A DNA stretch of 64,000 bases, from the NCBI RefSeq assembly GCF_021130785.1, contig NC_060212.1:146965501-147029500 (forward strand), read 5' to 3'. The DNA comes from Homalodisca vitripennis (Eukaryota > Arthropoda > Insecta > Hemiptera > Cicadellidae). The position numbers were made by a program, and so were the translations under genes. Shown piece after piece: positions 11,815-23,135 of this stretch (positions within the stretch are counted from its first letter, which is position 1; every line of letters begins with the position of its first letter). The notes under the pieces were generated by a model. That model made no database searches, was not told where the DNA came from, and saw only the letters and a list, made by a program, of their open reading frames with translations.

Positions 11815-13455
11815 CCAAAGGCCATGGTCAAAACCAGTTTTAACGAAACAATACAGTTTTTACTAACCCTTATAATTAAAACTAGTTAGGCCTAATAAAT
11901 TTTACTCAATATCAGTTACAGATAAATACAGTATAAATCAGTTATGTCCGATAATAGCTTAAACATACTTTTCTTGTAATGTATTGTATAGTTTTTACTA
12001 TTTAAATGATATTATTTCTTTAGTTTTCCATTCTCACTCTTTTTAATTTTTTTTAGTAGAAGAGAAACAATATTATTTATAATAGTTCAAAACTTGGGGA
12101 AACTATCCTTTTTTATTCTAATTATTTGGAATAAGTTCACTTTTTCAATATTGAAAATGCTTTAAAGACGCATTCAATTACTAAATAAATTTTATCCTTT
12201 GAAAATGAATTTCTTCAAACTCCATTTAGTTTTATGGTTGCGATGTAAGTATCCTAGCCCTGTTCTAAATGAATTCCTGCTGTAACTGCAATTTGGACTG
12301 AATTTTGTTCTCTGTGGTTCAGGCTATGTAAAACATTTAGAGTAGGTACCAAATTTCAACTTTAAAAATAAATCAGATTTAAAAAACAGTTTTGCACTAT
12401 TGGAAGCAGTGAGTAAACAGAACGAGAAAGTAAACACATGTTTATACACCATATAACTTAATAAAAATATAAAAAATATAATAAAAATATAAAAAATAAT
12501 AAAGCTTAAACGTCTTTCTGGTTATAACAGAAGAAAGTTTTATTCTGTAATTAATAGTTTCCGGTGCATTTTTATTGTTTAGTTATAAGATGTATGAATA
12601 AAGGTGCACAATAAAAGGAAACATGTACTGTATAACAACATTTATTTATTAGTAAAATACAAATAAAACAGCGATGAAACTCCGTCGGTTCCAGTCGAGA
12701 CATTACTATTCATGTCAGCTTAAGATTGCTACCTTTGAGACAGAGTTAAAGAATGTGAGTTGAAGAACTGAATGTTGAATGCTTGTCAGAAGTCAATTGA
12801 CCTAAAGTTGCTCCGCCTTCTTTCAAAACTACTGAAAGAAACGTTCCTCCTATCCTTGGCAGAGAGAATACAGACGCTGACCTGGTACTATTCAAATTGA
12901 TGTAAGGTTTTTTCAACAAAAAATGCTTTGTAGAATCCATCAATGTGAAAGGAATCTATTAAAGAAGCTTGGATCTGTATATTTTTAAATTAATATTGGC
13001 TTCTAGATGGGTGCAAAGATTGTACTTTTGCATATCATCAAGTTTATTTGATAAAGTCAAAAACAGTATTATGTGAGACATAATTAGAATAAATGTTTCT
13101 TTAGTTTTAACTGTGTTAAATGTATTGCATTGTTTCATTTCTACTGCTACAATATTTTAATGTGGAGGATAATTGGAGAGAATAAGACTGAGGTGGAGAA
13201 TATAGGAGAAGAGAATGCATTCATTGCAGACAAAAAAGCAATATAATCTAAAATGTATTTGTAGTAGATAACATATGGTAGGCGAAGCTAACTTTAAACA
13301 TGTATGAAAGGTAGTTTTGACAAAAATATATAAGTAAAAACAGCTTGTTTTCTGAATTTTTGGTCATAACTGATATTGAATTAAATTTATTATTAAAAAC
13401 AAGTTTTGACCGTGGTTTTTGGTTAAAATTAATTTTGACTGATTTCTATTGAAAA
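11815..13455. repeat. Inverted-repeat-bounded element (unit A)
   Basis: The left arm (about 11815-11960, with GGCCATGGTCAAAACCAG and CAATATCAGTTA) is the diverged reverse complement of the right arm (about 13340-13455, with TAACTGATATTG and CCGTGGTTTTTGGTT). Unit B has the same arrangement at 50620-51735, so the structure predates the duplication. It may be an old fold-back or MITE-like element. It has been invaded in unit A by the module at 12605-13047 and by a (CA)n tract. Confidence 0.5.
12605..13047 (+). repeat. 440-bp module, copy a (recent insertion)
   Basis: The segment is almost identical to 20071-20525 over its whole length and stops abruptly at both ends. Unit B lacks it at the matching place (near 51360), where the sequence runs straight through to CAGTATTATGTGAG. 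It is therefore a recent duplicative insertion of the 20-kb copy. A conserved hairpin, TTCTTTC with 9-nt loop and GAAAGAA, lies at 12818-12840. I could not establish terminal inverted repeats or a target-site duplication. Confidence 0.8.
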
Positions 13456-13460
13456 AAATA

Positions 13461-13463
<3 letters not shown>

Positions 13464-13527
<64 letters not shown>
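13464..13527. repeat. (CA)n microsatellite
   Basis: An uninterrupted CA run of about 32 units next to the right arm of the inverted-repeat element. There is no array at the matching unit B position. Confidence 0.95.
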
Positions 13528-13531
<4 letters not shown>

Positions 13532-13648
13532 CCCATTTTATACATGCGTGTTTTCATCTTCTATAAATCAAAATATGGCAAGATGCTCTTTCAAAATTGC
13601 GAAAGTAATAGGTGGTTTTTTATTAAAATTAATTTAGACTTATTTTTG

Positions 13649-13668
13649 CTGAAAACAATTGTTTTCAG
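13649..13668. repeat. 20-bp perfect palindrome (unit A)
   Basis: CTGAAAACAATTGTTTTCAG is its own reverse complement. The same 20 bp are kept without change at 51754-51773 in unit B, about 40-50 bp upstream of island 2 in both copies. It could bind a dimeric protein or be chance A/T symmetry that has survived. Confidence 0.7.
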
Positions 13669-13697
13669 GGAATTGCAGTTCTGACTGTAAAACATTC

Positions 13698-14069
13698 ACC
13701 TCCCCTCACCCACCCAGGGTATTTCTTTTTTAAATGCATATAATCGTGTGTTTTTTCATCTTCTAGAAATCAAAGTATGCCAAGAAGTACTTTCTGAATT
13801 GCAAGTAATAGCTAGACTCGGAACCGGACAGCTGGTGAAAAAAGCGCGAAGTAACGTAGCGAAAGAAACCACAAGTTATCCAGGTTTTATAAATGGCGGG
13901 AGAACCAGTGCCAATGACATCCCTGAATTGTGGGAATCTTTTAATGCGATATTATTTGGTTTAGCCGCACGGAACTGGCAAACCCCGCTATTGGAAATCG
14001 CTTAGCGGCTTCCGTCCGTAATTCATTGCTCTGCAATGCGTCTCTACCTACAGACCAGTGTCGTACCTT
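13698..14069. other. Near-identical non-coding island 2 (unit A)
   Basis: About 370 bp matches 51809-52178 with roughly 11 differences including a 1-nt indel. The left part holds a C-rich tract and TTTTTTCATCTTCTAG, a good splice-acceptor-like signal, at about 13751-13766. A frame of 85 codons is open here (13748-14005), but in unit B a 1-nt deletion and an in-frame stop break it, so conservation is not at protein level. A non-coding exon or a regulatory element fits better. Confidence 0.7.
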
Positions 14070-17040
14070 GAGTGAACCAAACTGTCTTTGTGGTTCACAT
14101 ATTCTTGTTATTTATGTATTACCGTTTTAAATTTTACAACTGAATGATTAAGGAATTTTGAGTGTTTCTATAGTTACGTCTTATAACGCTCTACTATTCA
14201 GTGGTTTGAATTTTAACTTAAATAAACCTAAAAAATAGAGAAATGATTAAGATCCTGTTGAAGCCGTTTAAGTTACAGTAAAAAATGGTGCCCTCATAAC
14301 AAAAATTCATAAGTTTTTGACTATTAGATTTAATATTATTACATTTTGTTACAGAACGTGCAAAATGTCTTGAGTTTTGGTCTATTTTAAAGAAAATTAG
14401 CGATTTCTTCAGGAAGATCTTGAGCTTGTGATTCTTTAACATGTATATGCAGTGCAACAGAATATTTCGTGGCAAATAAACGATTACCTACATCACTGCC
14501 TGGCTAACTTTTGGAACAATAGCTCTTGAAACTTGAAGGAAAAAGGATTTTTCCGGACATTTGCCATCGTTCGGTGAAACAAAAAAATCAATAACTCTAC
14601 GTTTCTTGATACTTGCTCTTAAGTTTGTACGTTTTTCAAAAGTGAGTTGTATTTTATCAATTTGAAAAAAGTAGTCAAACACGCTTTACGCAGATTTTTC
14701 GAAATCGAATAGCAAGAACGTTATAATCGAGCAATCATGTATCTCACTCCGAGATGACACCACAAGTGATGAAAACGCGATATACACTGTTCGCCATGAA
14801 CAATAGGGTCCTCCAACGATGCGTTAATCATGGAATTGGCATTGATTTGAAGGAGATATCAGCCATATGGAGTAAGACATCGTTGTTGAAAATGCACCGA
14901 CTATAGTGGATGCAGGACTCTGGAAACGGGACCTTCTGTATTATCTGATGAAAACAGCGATCCATACTCCATAGACAGTTTCGTGAATATTTTCTAGAGG
15001 GAGAAGATCAGCAGATATCCATGAAAGTTTCATTAGACAGACTATCGGACAAGACAGCCACATGCTGTTTGTTAGACCATGGTCATAATACTATATTGGC
15101 TAGCAGGGGGACAGCACAAAGCTGATGTCTCGGGAGAGTGACCATCTGAAGTCACACGTCTCATACGTATGCTGAGATTATCCCTCCTGAAATATCCAAC
15201 TATCCAGCTCATCATTAGTAGATTGCTCTTACCGACATGACAACCATCGTCATTTGTTATATAAAACTAAAAATCTCAAACTCAAAATTCAGGACAAACA
15301 ATTTCGTTATTATCTTCAGGATCATTTTCGTACCCTCCTTGGTACTTTACTTTTCAAAATTGTACTTATACGAACCGCCAACATTTATGAATTGAAACAG
15401 GAGATCAACTTAGTTTGCCTATCTCAATAAGAATGACAATAACGAAATGTAATAACATTAATTGTATTGCCAATCTGATTCTTCCTTACGTTAAATGTCG
15501 ATCTTGCAGGAAACAATCTATACAAAATTCTAACCACAGAGTTTGCCTATTTCTGAAAATTCGTAAAAATGATATCAGGCTACGAGTATGACTTTAAATA
15601 ATGGTATAAAATCGTAATCTGACTTATTTCTTATGCAAAAAAGATTATCTCCCATATAGACCAAAACCACCATCATCTGAAACTCTGTATACTTTATATT
15701 TGTACTTGATTACGCAATACAACGCGAAGTTGTGAACACGATAAATGCCGTAATTTTTAATAAATCCTTACCAAATTAGTGCTGCGACAATATTTGTACA
15801 TGAGTTAGCAGAGTTTAACCAATGAAACGTTTCAAGATGGTGGCTAATTAATTTGTGTAAAAAATTAAATTTCCCAAAATAGGAAAAAATGGCACCTTAA
15901 AAATATTAGGTAATTTTTAAAAACAGTGTACAACATTGTGGAAATAATTATGAACACCATAACTGACATAATAATTATGTAATACATGCCATATAATAAA
16001 TTATTAAAGTTTATACTAATTACTTTTATTCCTAATCGACAGAAATAAAACACAGAATGAAATGTTGCAGTTTTAAGGTGGAAAATAAAATTCATGCCGT
16101 GTTAAGGCGCTTTTATGTTGGAAACGAAGTTGAAGCTCACAAGTTGAAGTACCAAATGTGAAATATTGCACAAACGTCAATTGGACTAAAGTTGACATTA
16201 CTTTTGAATGCTCGGAAGAAATGTTCTCTCCATTATTCATAAAAGACGGCGCTATTTTTTGACGAGTTCTTCTTGGAATAACATATCCAAATAGATCGCA
16301 ACTTGATATTATTCATGATTTTTCAAATATAATATCAAAATTAACTAGTAGAATCGAAAGCAATTCTGTAACTTTCCTTAAATATATTCTGTATGAGACT
16401 GCTAACTAGAAACAATTAAAGTTCGTTCCAAAGCTTCAAAATCATCTATAACAGTCAAATGCAAGTACTACTCAACGAAATATATACATAGAAAGTGAAT
16501 TAAATAAATCTAAACGTTGTGAACGCATTGTTGTAAATTCCAAAGGCGCTCAATTAAAAAAAGAAATGATATAACGCTCTGCCCTTCGGGTGTTAGCCGA
16601 CTGATCTTTAAAGAGAAAATAATCATTACAGTGCAACAGTGTTTTAAAAGTAATACAAGCTAATACCATTTTAATATTAGGTATATTTCAGAGATATAAA
16701 ACATTCGATTGGTTTCAGAACAATGCAAACAGTTGCGTTTGTCAAATATACGCGTATTTGGTAAATAAATGATAAATTTCAGTTGCAGGTTATGTATTTA
16801 TAATAAGTAGTTTTTACTTGATTAGTCATGGAATACATAAGATTTACTACTTGATTAATTTGATTTGATTGACCACTGAGCTGATGGTAAGAAATATCGT
16901 TGGTTCTTAGGTTGGATGAAGCAATATACATGTTCAATTAATATGCAGATTTTGCTACCGTACACCGTTATACCACCTATATCGGACTGACGATCCTCCA
17001 TACCTTACATTTTATATATATATATATGTCGTAAAAAGTG
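14070..17040. other. Unit A spacer
   Basis: The first 430 bp still align with 52180-52620 in unit B. Beyond that the copies differ, partly because of repeats in B. The part at 14700-15230 is slightly GC-richer than its surroundings but shows only stop-broken frames that I do not recognise. A short dispersed motif (GAACACGATAAATGCCG, about 15736) recurs near 28106. Confidence 0.45.
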
Positions 17041-17041
17041 A

Positions 17042-17186
17042 GACCTCTGTGGTGCAATGGTAGCACATTCACCCGGCACCCGGCAAGTGAGAGATCCGGG
17101 TTCGAGTCCCGGCGGAGCAAGTACTTAAGTACTTTTTGCGATTCAATGGTTATTGAAATTAAATTAGGCTCAATAACCATATAACA

Positions 17187-17190
<4 letters not shown>
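17042..17190 (+). mobile_element. tRNA-derived SINE with duplicated anticodon-loop bases
   Basis: The head GTGGTGCAATGG (A box, 17049-17060) and GGTTCGAGTCCC (B box, 17099-17110) are tRNA-like. The arm TTCAC/GTGAG encloses a 14-nt loop that contains CCCGGCA twice in tandem; removing one copy would give a normal 7-nt loop. A tail of about 70 bp follows, containing a perfect 11-bp hairpin (ATGGTTATTGA / TCAATAACCAT, 17146-17180), and the element ends in (TA)n. It is a SINE or tRNA pseudogene, not a functional tRNA. The unit B equivalent lacks it. Confidence 0.8.

Positions 17191-17229
<39 letters not shown>
17191..17229. repeat. (TA)n tail of the SINE
   Basis: A continuous TA run abuts the 3' end of the SINE at 17042-17190 and probably serves as its tail. 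Confidence 0.9.
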
Positions 17230-17233
<4 letters not shown>

Positions 17234-17750
17234 AGCATTTTATGGTAGTGTCTACAAAAAAAGGAAAAGAAAATCGCTTGCAGTTATATGTGATAATAGG
17301 GGAACTATTTACAAGCGAGAGTACGCCATAGTATTAAGATCTCTAACACCATGTGTGAATTGAAAATGAATGGTATTTATAACATTTCTCATGGATATGA
17401 ATTATGAATTATATAAATTGTATAATACAGTGTGTTAATGAATTATGGAATCTAGGTGTTGAAAAGACCAGACCTATGGTCTAGAAGTTGAAGACTGGAA
17501 GTCTAGAAAACCTTTTGAAAAATAAATGAACTAAAACAGATCGCGATGGAAATATAGATTTGAGTAAGAGAAAACTATTCAAAGAGAACATTTGTAAAAA
17601 GCATTTGGTGATGTTTATCTTTGAACTACAACTGATACACAATATGAATATTTAGAAGGTTTAAATATTTACTGACTTTAAATATGTTTGCACATCGCTG
17701 CAACATCAATTGTATTGGCGTTGTTTTTATATCCTTTCGCTCTCCCTTCC

Positions 17751-17888
17751 TTACAACGCCAGCTCTGCCGGGCAGTAACGGACATATAAAAATGTCAAGG
17801 CTGGTCTTTATGTGTGAGCCGGCCGGCCTGTAGATCTGCGGATGATTCTTTGCAATCTTTATCACCATTGCGGGGAGATTTATCTCTT
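17751..17888. other. Conserved non-coding island 3 (unit A)
   Basis: The 138 bp match 55723-55860 without gaps, with about 11 substitutions. The core includes GAGCCGGCCGGCCTGTAGAT, a GC-rich palindrome in AT-rich surroundings. A minus-strand frame crosses it, but most differences between copies would change the amino acid, so it is unlikely to be coding. Confidence 0.6.
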
Positions 17889-18129
17889 GTATTATACGTT
17901 GAATAAGTGATAAACACCGCCATATTACTTTCTATATTCAGAAATTAAATACAGTGCCCTTGAATGTACGAGGTTCCTACCTACCTGAGTACTCCACACA
18001 GTGTAGTTTGTGTGTAGTTTGTGTTTCGTGTAACAAGCTTCTATGAGATTGCGTGACCAATTTCAAGTCTTTAGCTTACTTCACTCTTGTGATGTTCTGC
18101 GTAGTCAGACGGATACTCAATCCAGGGAA

Positions 18130-18865
18130 AAAAGTTAACATACTCAAATTCAAATTCAAATGACTATTTGTATTATATATATATACAAAAGGGCAAATTT
18201 AGGGCCATAAGGCTCTGTCTTACAATTAACCCTAAAATAATAATATAGAACTTAAGAAAAATAAAACTACTACATTTAAAATAAAACAAAATTATATAAT
18301 AAAGGTATCTTTAAGAATTTAGTACACATACATTCATACAATAAATTCATACACACATTCACTAGCACCCTATCCGTCCTCCAAAACCTACCCCAACTAA
18401 CCCATCGCTGACATCGTTTCTAGCAATTTAGCTTTCAGTAAGGCTGCAAACCGGTTTCGACTCCCTGCTGACTTAATATGGTTAGTAAGGGAATTCCAAG
18501 CTCGACAAGCAGTAACGATAAATGATTTGTTGTAAGTTGAGGTTCGATGGCCGGGAATAAGAAGAATTTATGAGGCCATTCTTGTCTGTCTTGCGCTTGT
18601 TTCAGAGATCAATTTGAATTTTTCAGACAGGCTCTCCAGAGTTAAGACTAGAATACACCAAAATAAGAATTTTTAATAATCTTGCATCTGCCAATTTTAG
18701 AATGGAATTTTGAATATAGATATGTGTTTATATGGTTGTCATGTCTTAGATCAAATACAAAACGTAAACAGTAATTTTGCCATCGCTGCAATTTGTTAGC
18801 CAGATCCACACTCAAGGCAGAAAAAAGAGAAATGGTGTTCCCTGAAAAACCTTTACTGGCAATAA
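18130..18865 (-). pseudogene. Non-LTR retrotransposon (Jockey/CR1-like) 3' fragment
   Basis: Minus-strand translation shows the C-terminal end of a non-LTR reverse transcriptase. LQRWQNYCLRFVFDLRHDNH (about 18790-18735) matches the familiar LQRVQN-C-RFI-GLR segment. IPGHRTSTYNKSFIVTACR followed by AWNSLTNHI (about 18555-18475) matches the usual end of the ORF before its stop. Frame breaks separate the two blocks. A short 3' UTR follows, ending in a tail of tandem TTTGAA units near 18150. The endonuclease and most of the RT are missing, as usual for 5'-truncated LINE insertions. Unit B has no copy at this place, so insertion followed the duplication. Confidence 0.85.
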
Positions 18866-20070
18866 ACCATCATAGAACTATTGTAGTCTACGTAGAAAAG
18901 TCTTTGGGTAATAGATTTCTCGATATAACTATGTGTTACAAAGTCACACGATAACATTTCGTGTAATTTTATTCAGTTTATTTCCAAATTTATTTATTAT
19001 GCGATTGTCTCATTGTTCATCAAGGTTACCCCATAAGATAAATGTAAAAATGTTCTCGTACGTCCAGTAAAATCTCGTTCAGTAAAATACCAATACCAAC
19101 CATCATTAAACCCTATGTTGCTGGTATATAAAAAGCTTCGTGTAAAATTTCAAGTCTATAGGTCACGTCCTTTTCGAGATATTTTGCTGACAGCTGAAAC
19201 TATGGATTTACAGCCTCTAGAGTCATATGCTTCGCTAACGCTCAGCAAATACTACAGAGTTTCAACATATTCATCTAATGTTCAATTTAACTTGTCACCA
19301 GCAGCCTAGTGGTGTTTATAGCACGTGACATAATCATTCCAAGGTAGATGACCTTGAACTTTGTTCTTTAGATATCCGATCGTCAACTACTTACTTACTT
19401 ACTTAATACTTATAGGCAAAACCCCGTCACCAATATTTCTAAGTGGTTGCTATTCCCAATGTGTTTATAAATTAGAGTTTTGAGTATTTATACTATCACT
19501 AATTATTTGTTTGTATTTGTTTTACCAAAATTACCAAATTAAAGTAAGGTTCTTGTTTTTTAAGCAAAAATAATATTTTAGAAATCATGTGTTCGAACTA
19601 TAACTTGGATTTAGGACAATTACTATGATTTACGAGTAGCATCCAGACTTATGGACGAAACCTTTACCCGTCATACTCCGCGTCTACTGCCTAACGCGTT
19701 ACTTATCCAAACATTTTCAGATCATAAAGTAAAACAGAATCTTTCCAGAATTTACTGTGTGAAAAATTTATCCAGTGTTGAATTTTGGAAACACTTTCCT
19801 ATTACAACATACGGCTGAACATGATGTGGGCAGGATGAATGTGGTATGAACAACGTAAATGATAAATGCTTCCAACGATAATTTTTAATTACGAGATTGG
19901 TATTATTTTGTAGGATATTCTTCATTTGAAAAATATATCTTCTTCTTAAATAGACGGACTTTACTTTCTGGCTTAATAGGATTACTGGAAAACTAATTTA
20001 TTGTTTAATAAATTACTTCGAAATTTGATAAAAAGTTGTTAAACACAATAATGATATAAAGTTAGTGAAT
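18866..20070. other. Unit A spacer
   Basis: It aligns patchily with about 56300-57690 in unit B (for example GTCTTTAGATATCC-type and TTTAATAAATTACTT words). No coding region is seen. A copy of the AAGTCTATAG dispersed motif lies near 19150. Confidence 0.45.
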
Positions 20071-20525
20071 ACAGGTGCACAATAAAAGGAAACATGTATA
20101 ACAACATTTATTTATTAGTAAAATACAAATAAAACAGCGATGAAACTCCGTCGGTTAAAGTCGAGATATTACTATTCATGTCAGCTTAAGATTGCTACCT
20201 TTGAGACAGAGTTAAAGAATGTGAGTTGAAGAACTGGATGTTGAATGCTTGTCAGAAGTCAATTGACCTAAAGTTGCTCCGCCTTCTTTCAAAACTACTG
20301 AAAGAAACGTTCCTCCTATCCTTGGCAGAGAGAATACAGACGCTGACCTGGTGCTATTCAAATTGATGTAAGGTTTTTTCAACAAAAAATGCTTTTGTAG
20401 AATCCATCAATGTGAAAGAAATCTATTAAAGAAGCTTGGATCTGTATATTTTTAAATTAATGTTGGCTTCTAGATGGGTGCAAAGATTGTACTTTTGCAT
20501 ATCATCAAGTTTATTTGATAAAGTC
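20071..20525 (+). repeat. 440-bp module, copy b (likely source of copy a)
   Basis: It is nearly identical to 12605-13047 and clearly related to 57690-58110 in unit B. Unlike copy a, its flanks on both sides also match unit B, so this is the ancestral location. With the inverted copy at 22868-23135 it bounds about 2.3 kb. Confidence 0.8.
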
Positions 20526-20953
20526 AGGTTTGAATACGGTTTTATAAACAATGACACATACATGTATTTTCGAATTTTTCAATAAACAATTACGACATTA
20601 ACGATTTAAAAATAAGTCACTAGTAAGTTCTTAAAGTTATCTATTTAATTGTACCTGTATTTTAGTAAATAGTCTCTTTTACATTTTAATATTATATTAG
20701 GTTAGACAGTTAAAGTACTAAAATTAGGTTTTGCCATGTCTTTAAGTGCCTAAAAGTTTTGTTAAAATAAGTAAATCAGATAAGTTTTAAAGGCTATTAC
20801 ATTTTTATAGTGCTTGTAAGAAATATGCTTCTGTTATACATAAATCATGGAAACTGTGAAGGTTGTCCCAGACCTTAGTGTCATGGTGTGGGTACAAATT
20901 AAATTTAGTTGGTTGAGATTTGTTTTATTGATATAATATATTAGGTTTCCTAG

Positions 20954-21430
20954 TTAATTATTTTTTAATATTGGTACCCAAAGTTGTCTAACCTCAACCG
21001 AAAGTTGACTTAACGGTTGGTCTGCTAATTTTATGTACGAGTATGAATGCTCAATAAGTTGTCGTTTGAAAAAGTCTCTTTGCGGTGTATTATGTTGCCT
21101 TAGTCCTATTTCATATGATGATTTGCAAAACCAGCAGTGGTGAGCAGTTTTAAACTCCCAAAAGTCCATTATTCGTTCTTTAATACTTACATTTAGTGGT
21201 CTTTTTGTCTCGTCTATGTAAGAGTATACCCTATTCCAAGCACTGTTTGGTATTTTTTGGTTTAGTTTTACAAGACTTTGTATAAGAGTGGCTTGTGTTC
21301 TAAAAGCGGATTTAATGTTATATTTCTGCCTACTTTTATCATTTTCTCCAATTATCCCGGCACATAAGGGATCTACACGTACGTAAATTCTTTTTTTTAT
21401 TACCTGACTCTTAGATTTTTATATTGTTTC
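20954..21430 (-). CDS. Unidentified open reading frame of about 155 codons
   Basis: A minus-strand frame stays open from about 21421 to the stop at 20954; the first ATG is at 21169 (71 codons), but the protein-like sequence continues upstream without a break. The upstream part reads with mixed composition, for example VDPLCAGIIGEND and KSAFRTQATLIQSL. The C-terminal part has a C-x2-C pair (HHCWFCKSSYE) and basic, aromatic residues. No family is recognised. The absence of an upstream Met and a possible acceptor near 21380 would suit a terminal exon. Unit B has no equivalent, so it could be part of an insertion or a real exon lost from B. Confidence 0.35.
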
Positions 21431-22867
21431 TTTTACACTTATTTATGACAGACTGAGGCTATCCGTTTTTTAAATATCTGATTCAACGTTTTGATTTTAT
21501 ATTTTAACCCATCTTTGTCTGAATACAAAGATCAAATAACTTAAAAAATAGTTTACTCCAAAGATGTAAATATATTGTGATAAATTTAAAAAAAAAGGTA
21601 AGGCTGATAATTTAAGTAGATAATCACTTAATTGATGAGAGAACTAAGCAAGACTCAATTGGGAGGTATAGGATCTTGTATTACTCTTGCAAAACTCATC
21701 TGCGAGAATGTATGAGTAGCTTTATAATATGATGTTTTGTGACAGAGAGGGTAATACTCACATTAATATCTTTGTTTTTTTCGAGTTAATCATATTTTTA
21801 TAACAATTCTGAATTACGTAAATGTACCTTTGATAAAATCGGTCAGATATCGCATTAATTCTAAATACTGCTGTATTCGATACAAATAGTTACATCCTTA
21901 TTATTATAATAGTAATTGGAAACTTCACTGTCTGTTTTAATGAGTAGATAATCCTCATAGTGCATTGGATAGTCGATGTCAGCATTAAGTGACACTATAT
22001 ACCTTCAAATCACGAGCTGTAAGCAACTGTAAACATTAAACTTATACACGCTTTTAAGTTTCAATTTTAATTTACATTTAAAACTAGTGAGGACAAATAT
22101 GTTAAAAGTAATGATAGAAATTCTTAAGTCACATTTAAGAACATCTATGAAGCCAATTTGCTCTTTATAACCCCCCATCCCATTTTTTTTTTTGAAATAG
22201 ATTAGGGATTTTCTTGATAAAGAAATAGATTTTCAGTTACGTTAGTTTTGGAGGTATTGAATGGGTAAAAATAAAAAAAATATCTTTTCTTAGATTTTAG
22301 TTTTTTTAGTGTGATAAACTTAAAACGATACACATATTAGTTATATCACCTACAGCCAACAGAGAATGAAAGCCACCACTCTAAGTGTTTATATATGGTT
22401 AGCTGATTTAACATTTTTACTTCTTTGCTTGACGATTGTCTGTGTTATATGTGTCGAGCTAAAAGCAACTGCGACGTGAGAAAACATTGTCATGTCACAC
22501 GCACCTTTTAATATTTTTACATTTCGATCTCTACCTATACTGTCGCCACTGACGACCAATTTCTTTCCTTTGGAAACTTCTCTACCAATTTCAAGAAAAT
22601 CAGGTCTGATTTATGTTTAAAATGTATTACTCTCTGATCGGCATTTAAGTTGAGAATGCATTTGAAACTAAATGCAATCACTCTATAACTTTTATTGAAA
22701 GATAGAGGACAATGACACCCTTAAATATACTTATATGTATCAATATGAACAAGTATAATTAATTGCTTTCTTTAGAAAAAAGTAGGAATGACTTAAAAGA
22801 CAGATTACTTTGAAAAATACCTTTTAAATTGAAGAATAGTTCAAAGGCCTCGTTTTTTAGGAAATAA
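21431..22867. other. Unit A spacer
   Basis: No gene is seen. From about 22160 the sequence aligns with 63060 onward in unit B (shared TTTTGGAGGTAT and TGAAAGATAG-GGACAATG words). The inner spacer between copies b and d of the 440-bp module lies here. Confidence 0.5.
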
Positions 22868-23135
22868 AATACATAGATTTGAATAGTACTAGGTCAACGT
22901 CTGTGTTTTCTCTACTCAGGTCAAGAGGAACGTTTCTTTTCATAGTTCTGAAAAGAGACAACTTTAATTTCAATTGTCTTCAAATGTTCTATTGACTTCT
23001 GGCAAGCATTCAAAATTCAGTTCTTCAACTCACATTCTTTAACTCTGTCTCAAAAGTAGCAATCTTAACCTGACATAAATAGTAATATATAAACTGGATC
23101 AGGGTTTCAGCACTATGTTATTTGTAATATTTTAC
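22868..23135 (-). repeat. 440-bp module, inverted partial copy d
   Basis: The plus strand reads as the diverged reverse complement of the module: GGAACGTTTCTTTTCATAGT, then TTGACTTCTGGCAAGCATTC and GTAGCAATCTTAACCTGACA. Its unit B partner is at 63750-64000, so the inverted pairing is older than the duplication. Confidence 0.75.

Noticed and set aside
13748..14005. 85-codon frame inside island 2
   Set aside because: The near-identical copy in unit B has a 1-nt deletion and an early stop, so the DNA and not the protein is conserved.
14700..15230. Possible decayed gene in a GC-richer stretch of unit A
   Set aside because: Frames are broken by stops on both strands and no block resembled a known family, so I left it as spacer.
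17042..17118. Functional tRNA gene
   Set aside because: The anticodon loop has 14 nt and the sequence continues into a SINE tail with (TA)n; A and B boxes alone do not make a tRNA gene.
17626..17868. 80-codon minus-strand frame over island 3
   Set aside because: In unit B most changes are non-synonymous and the frame ends differently.
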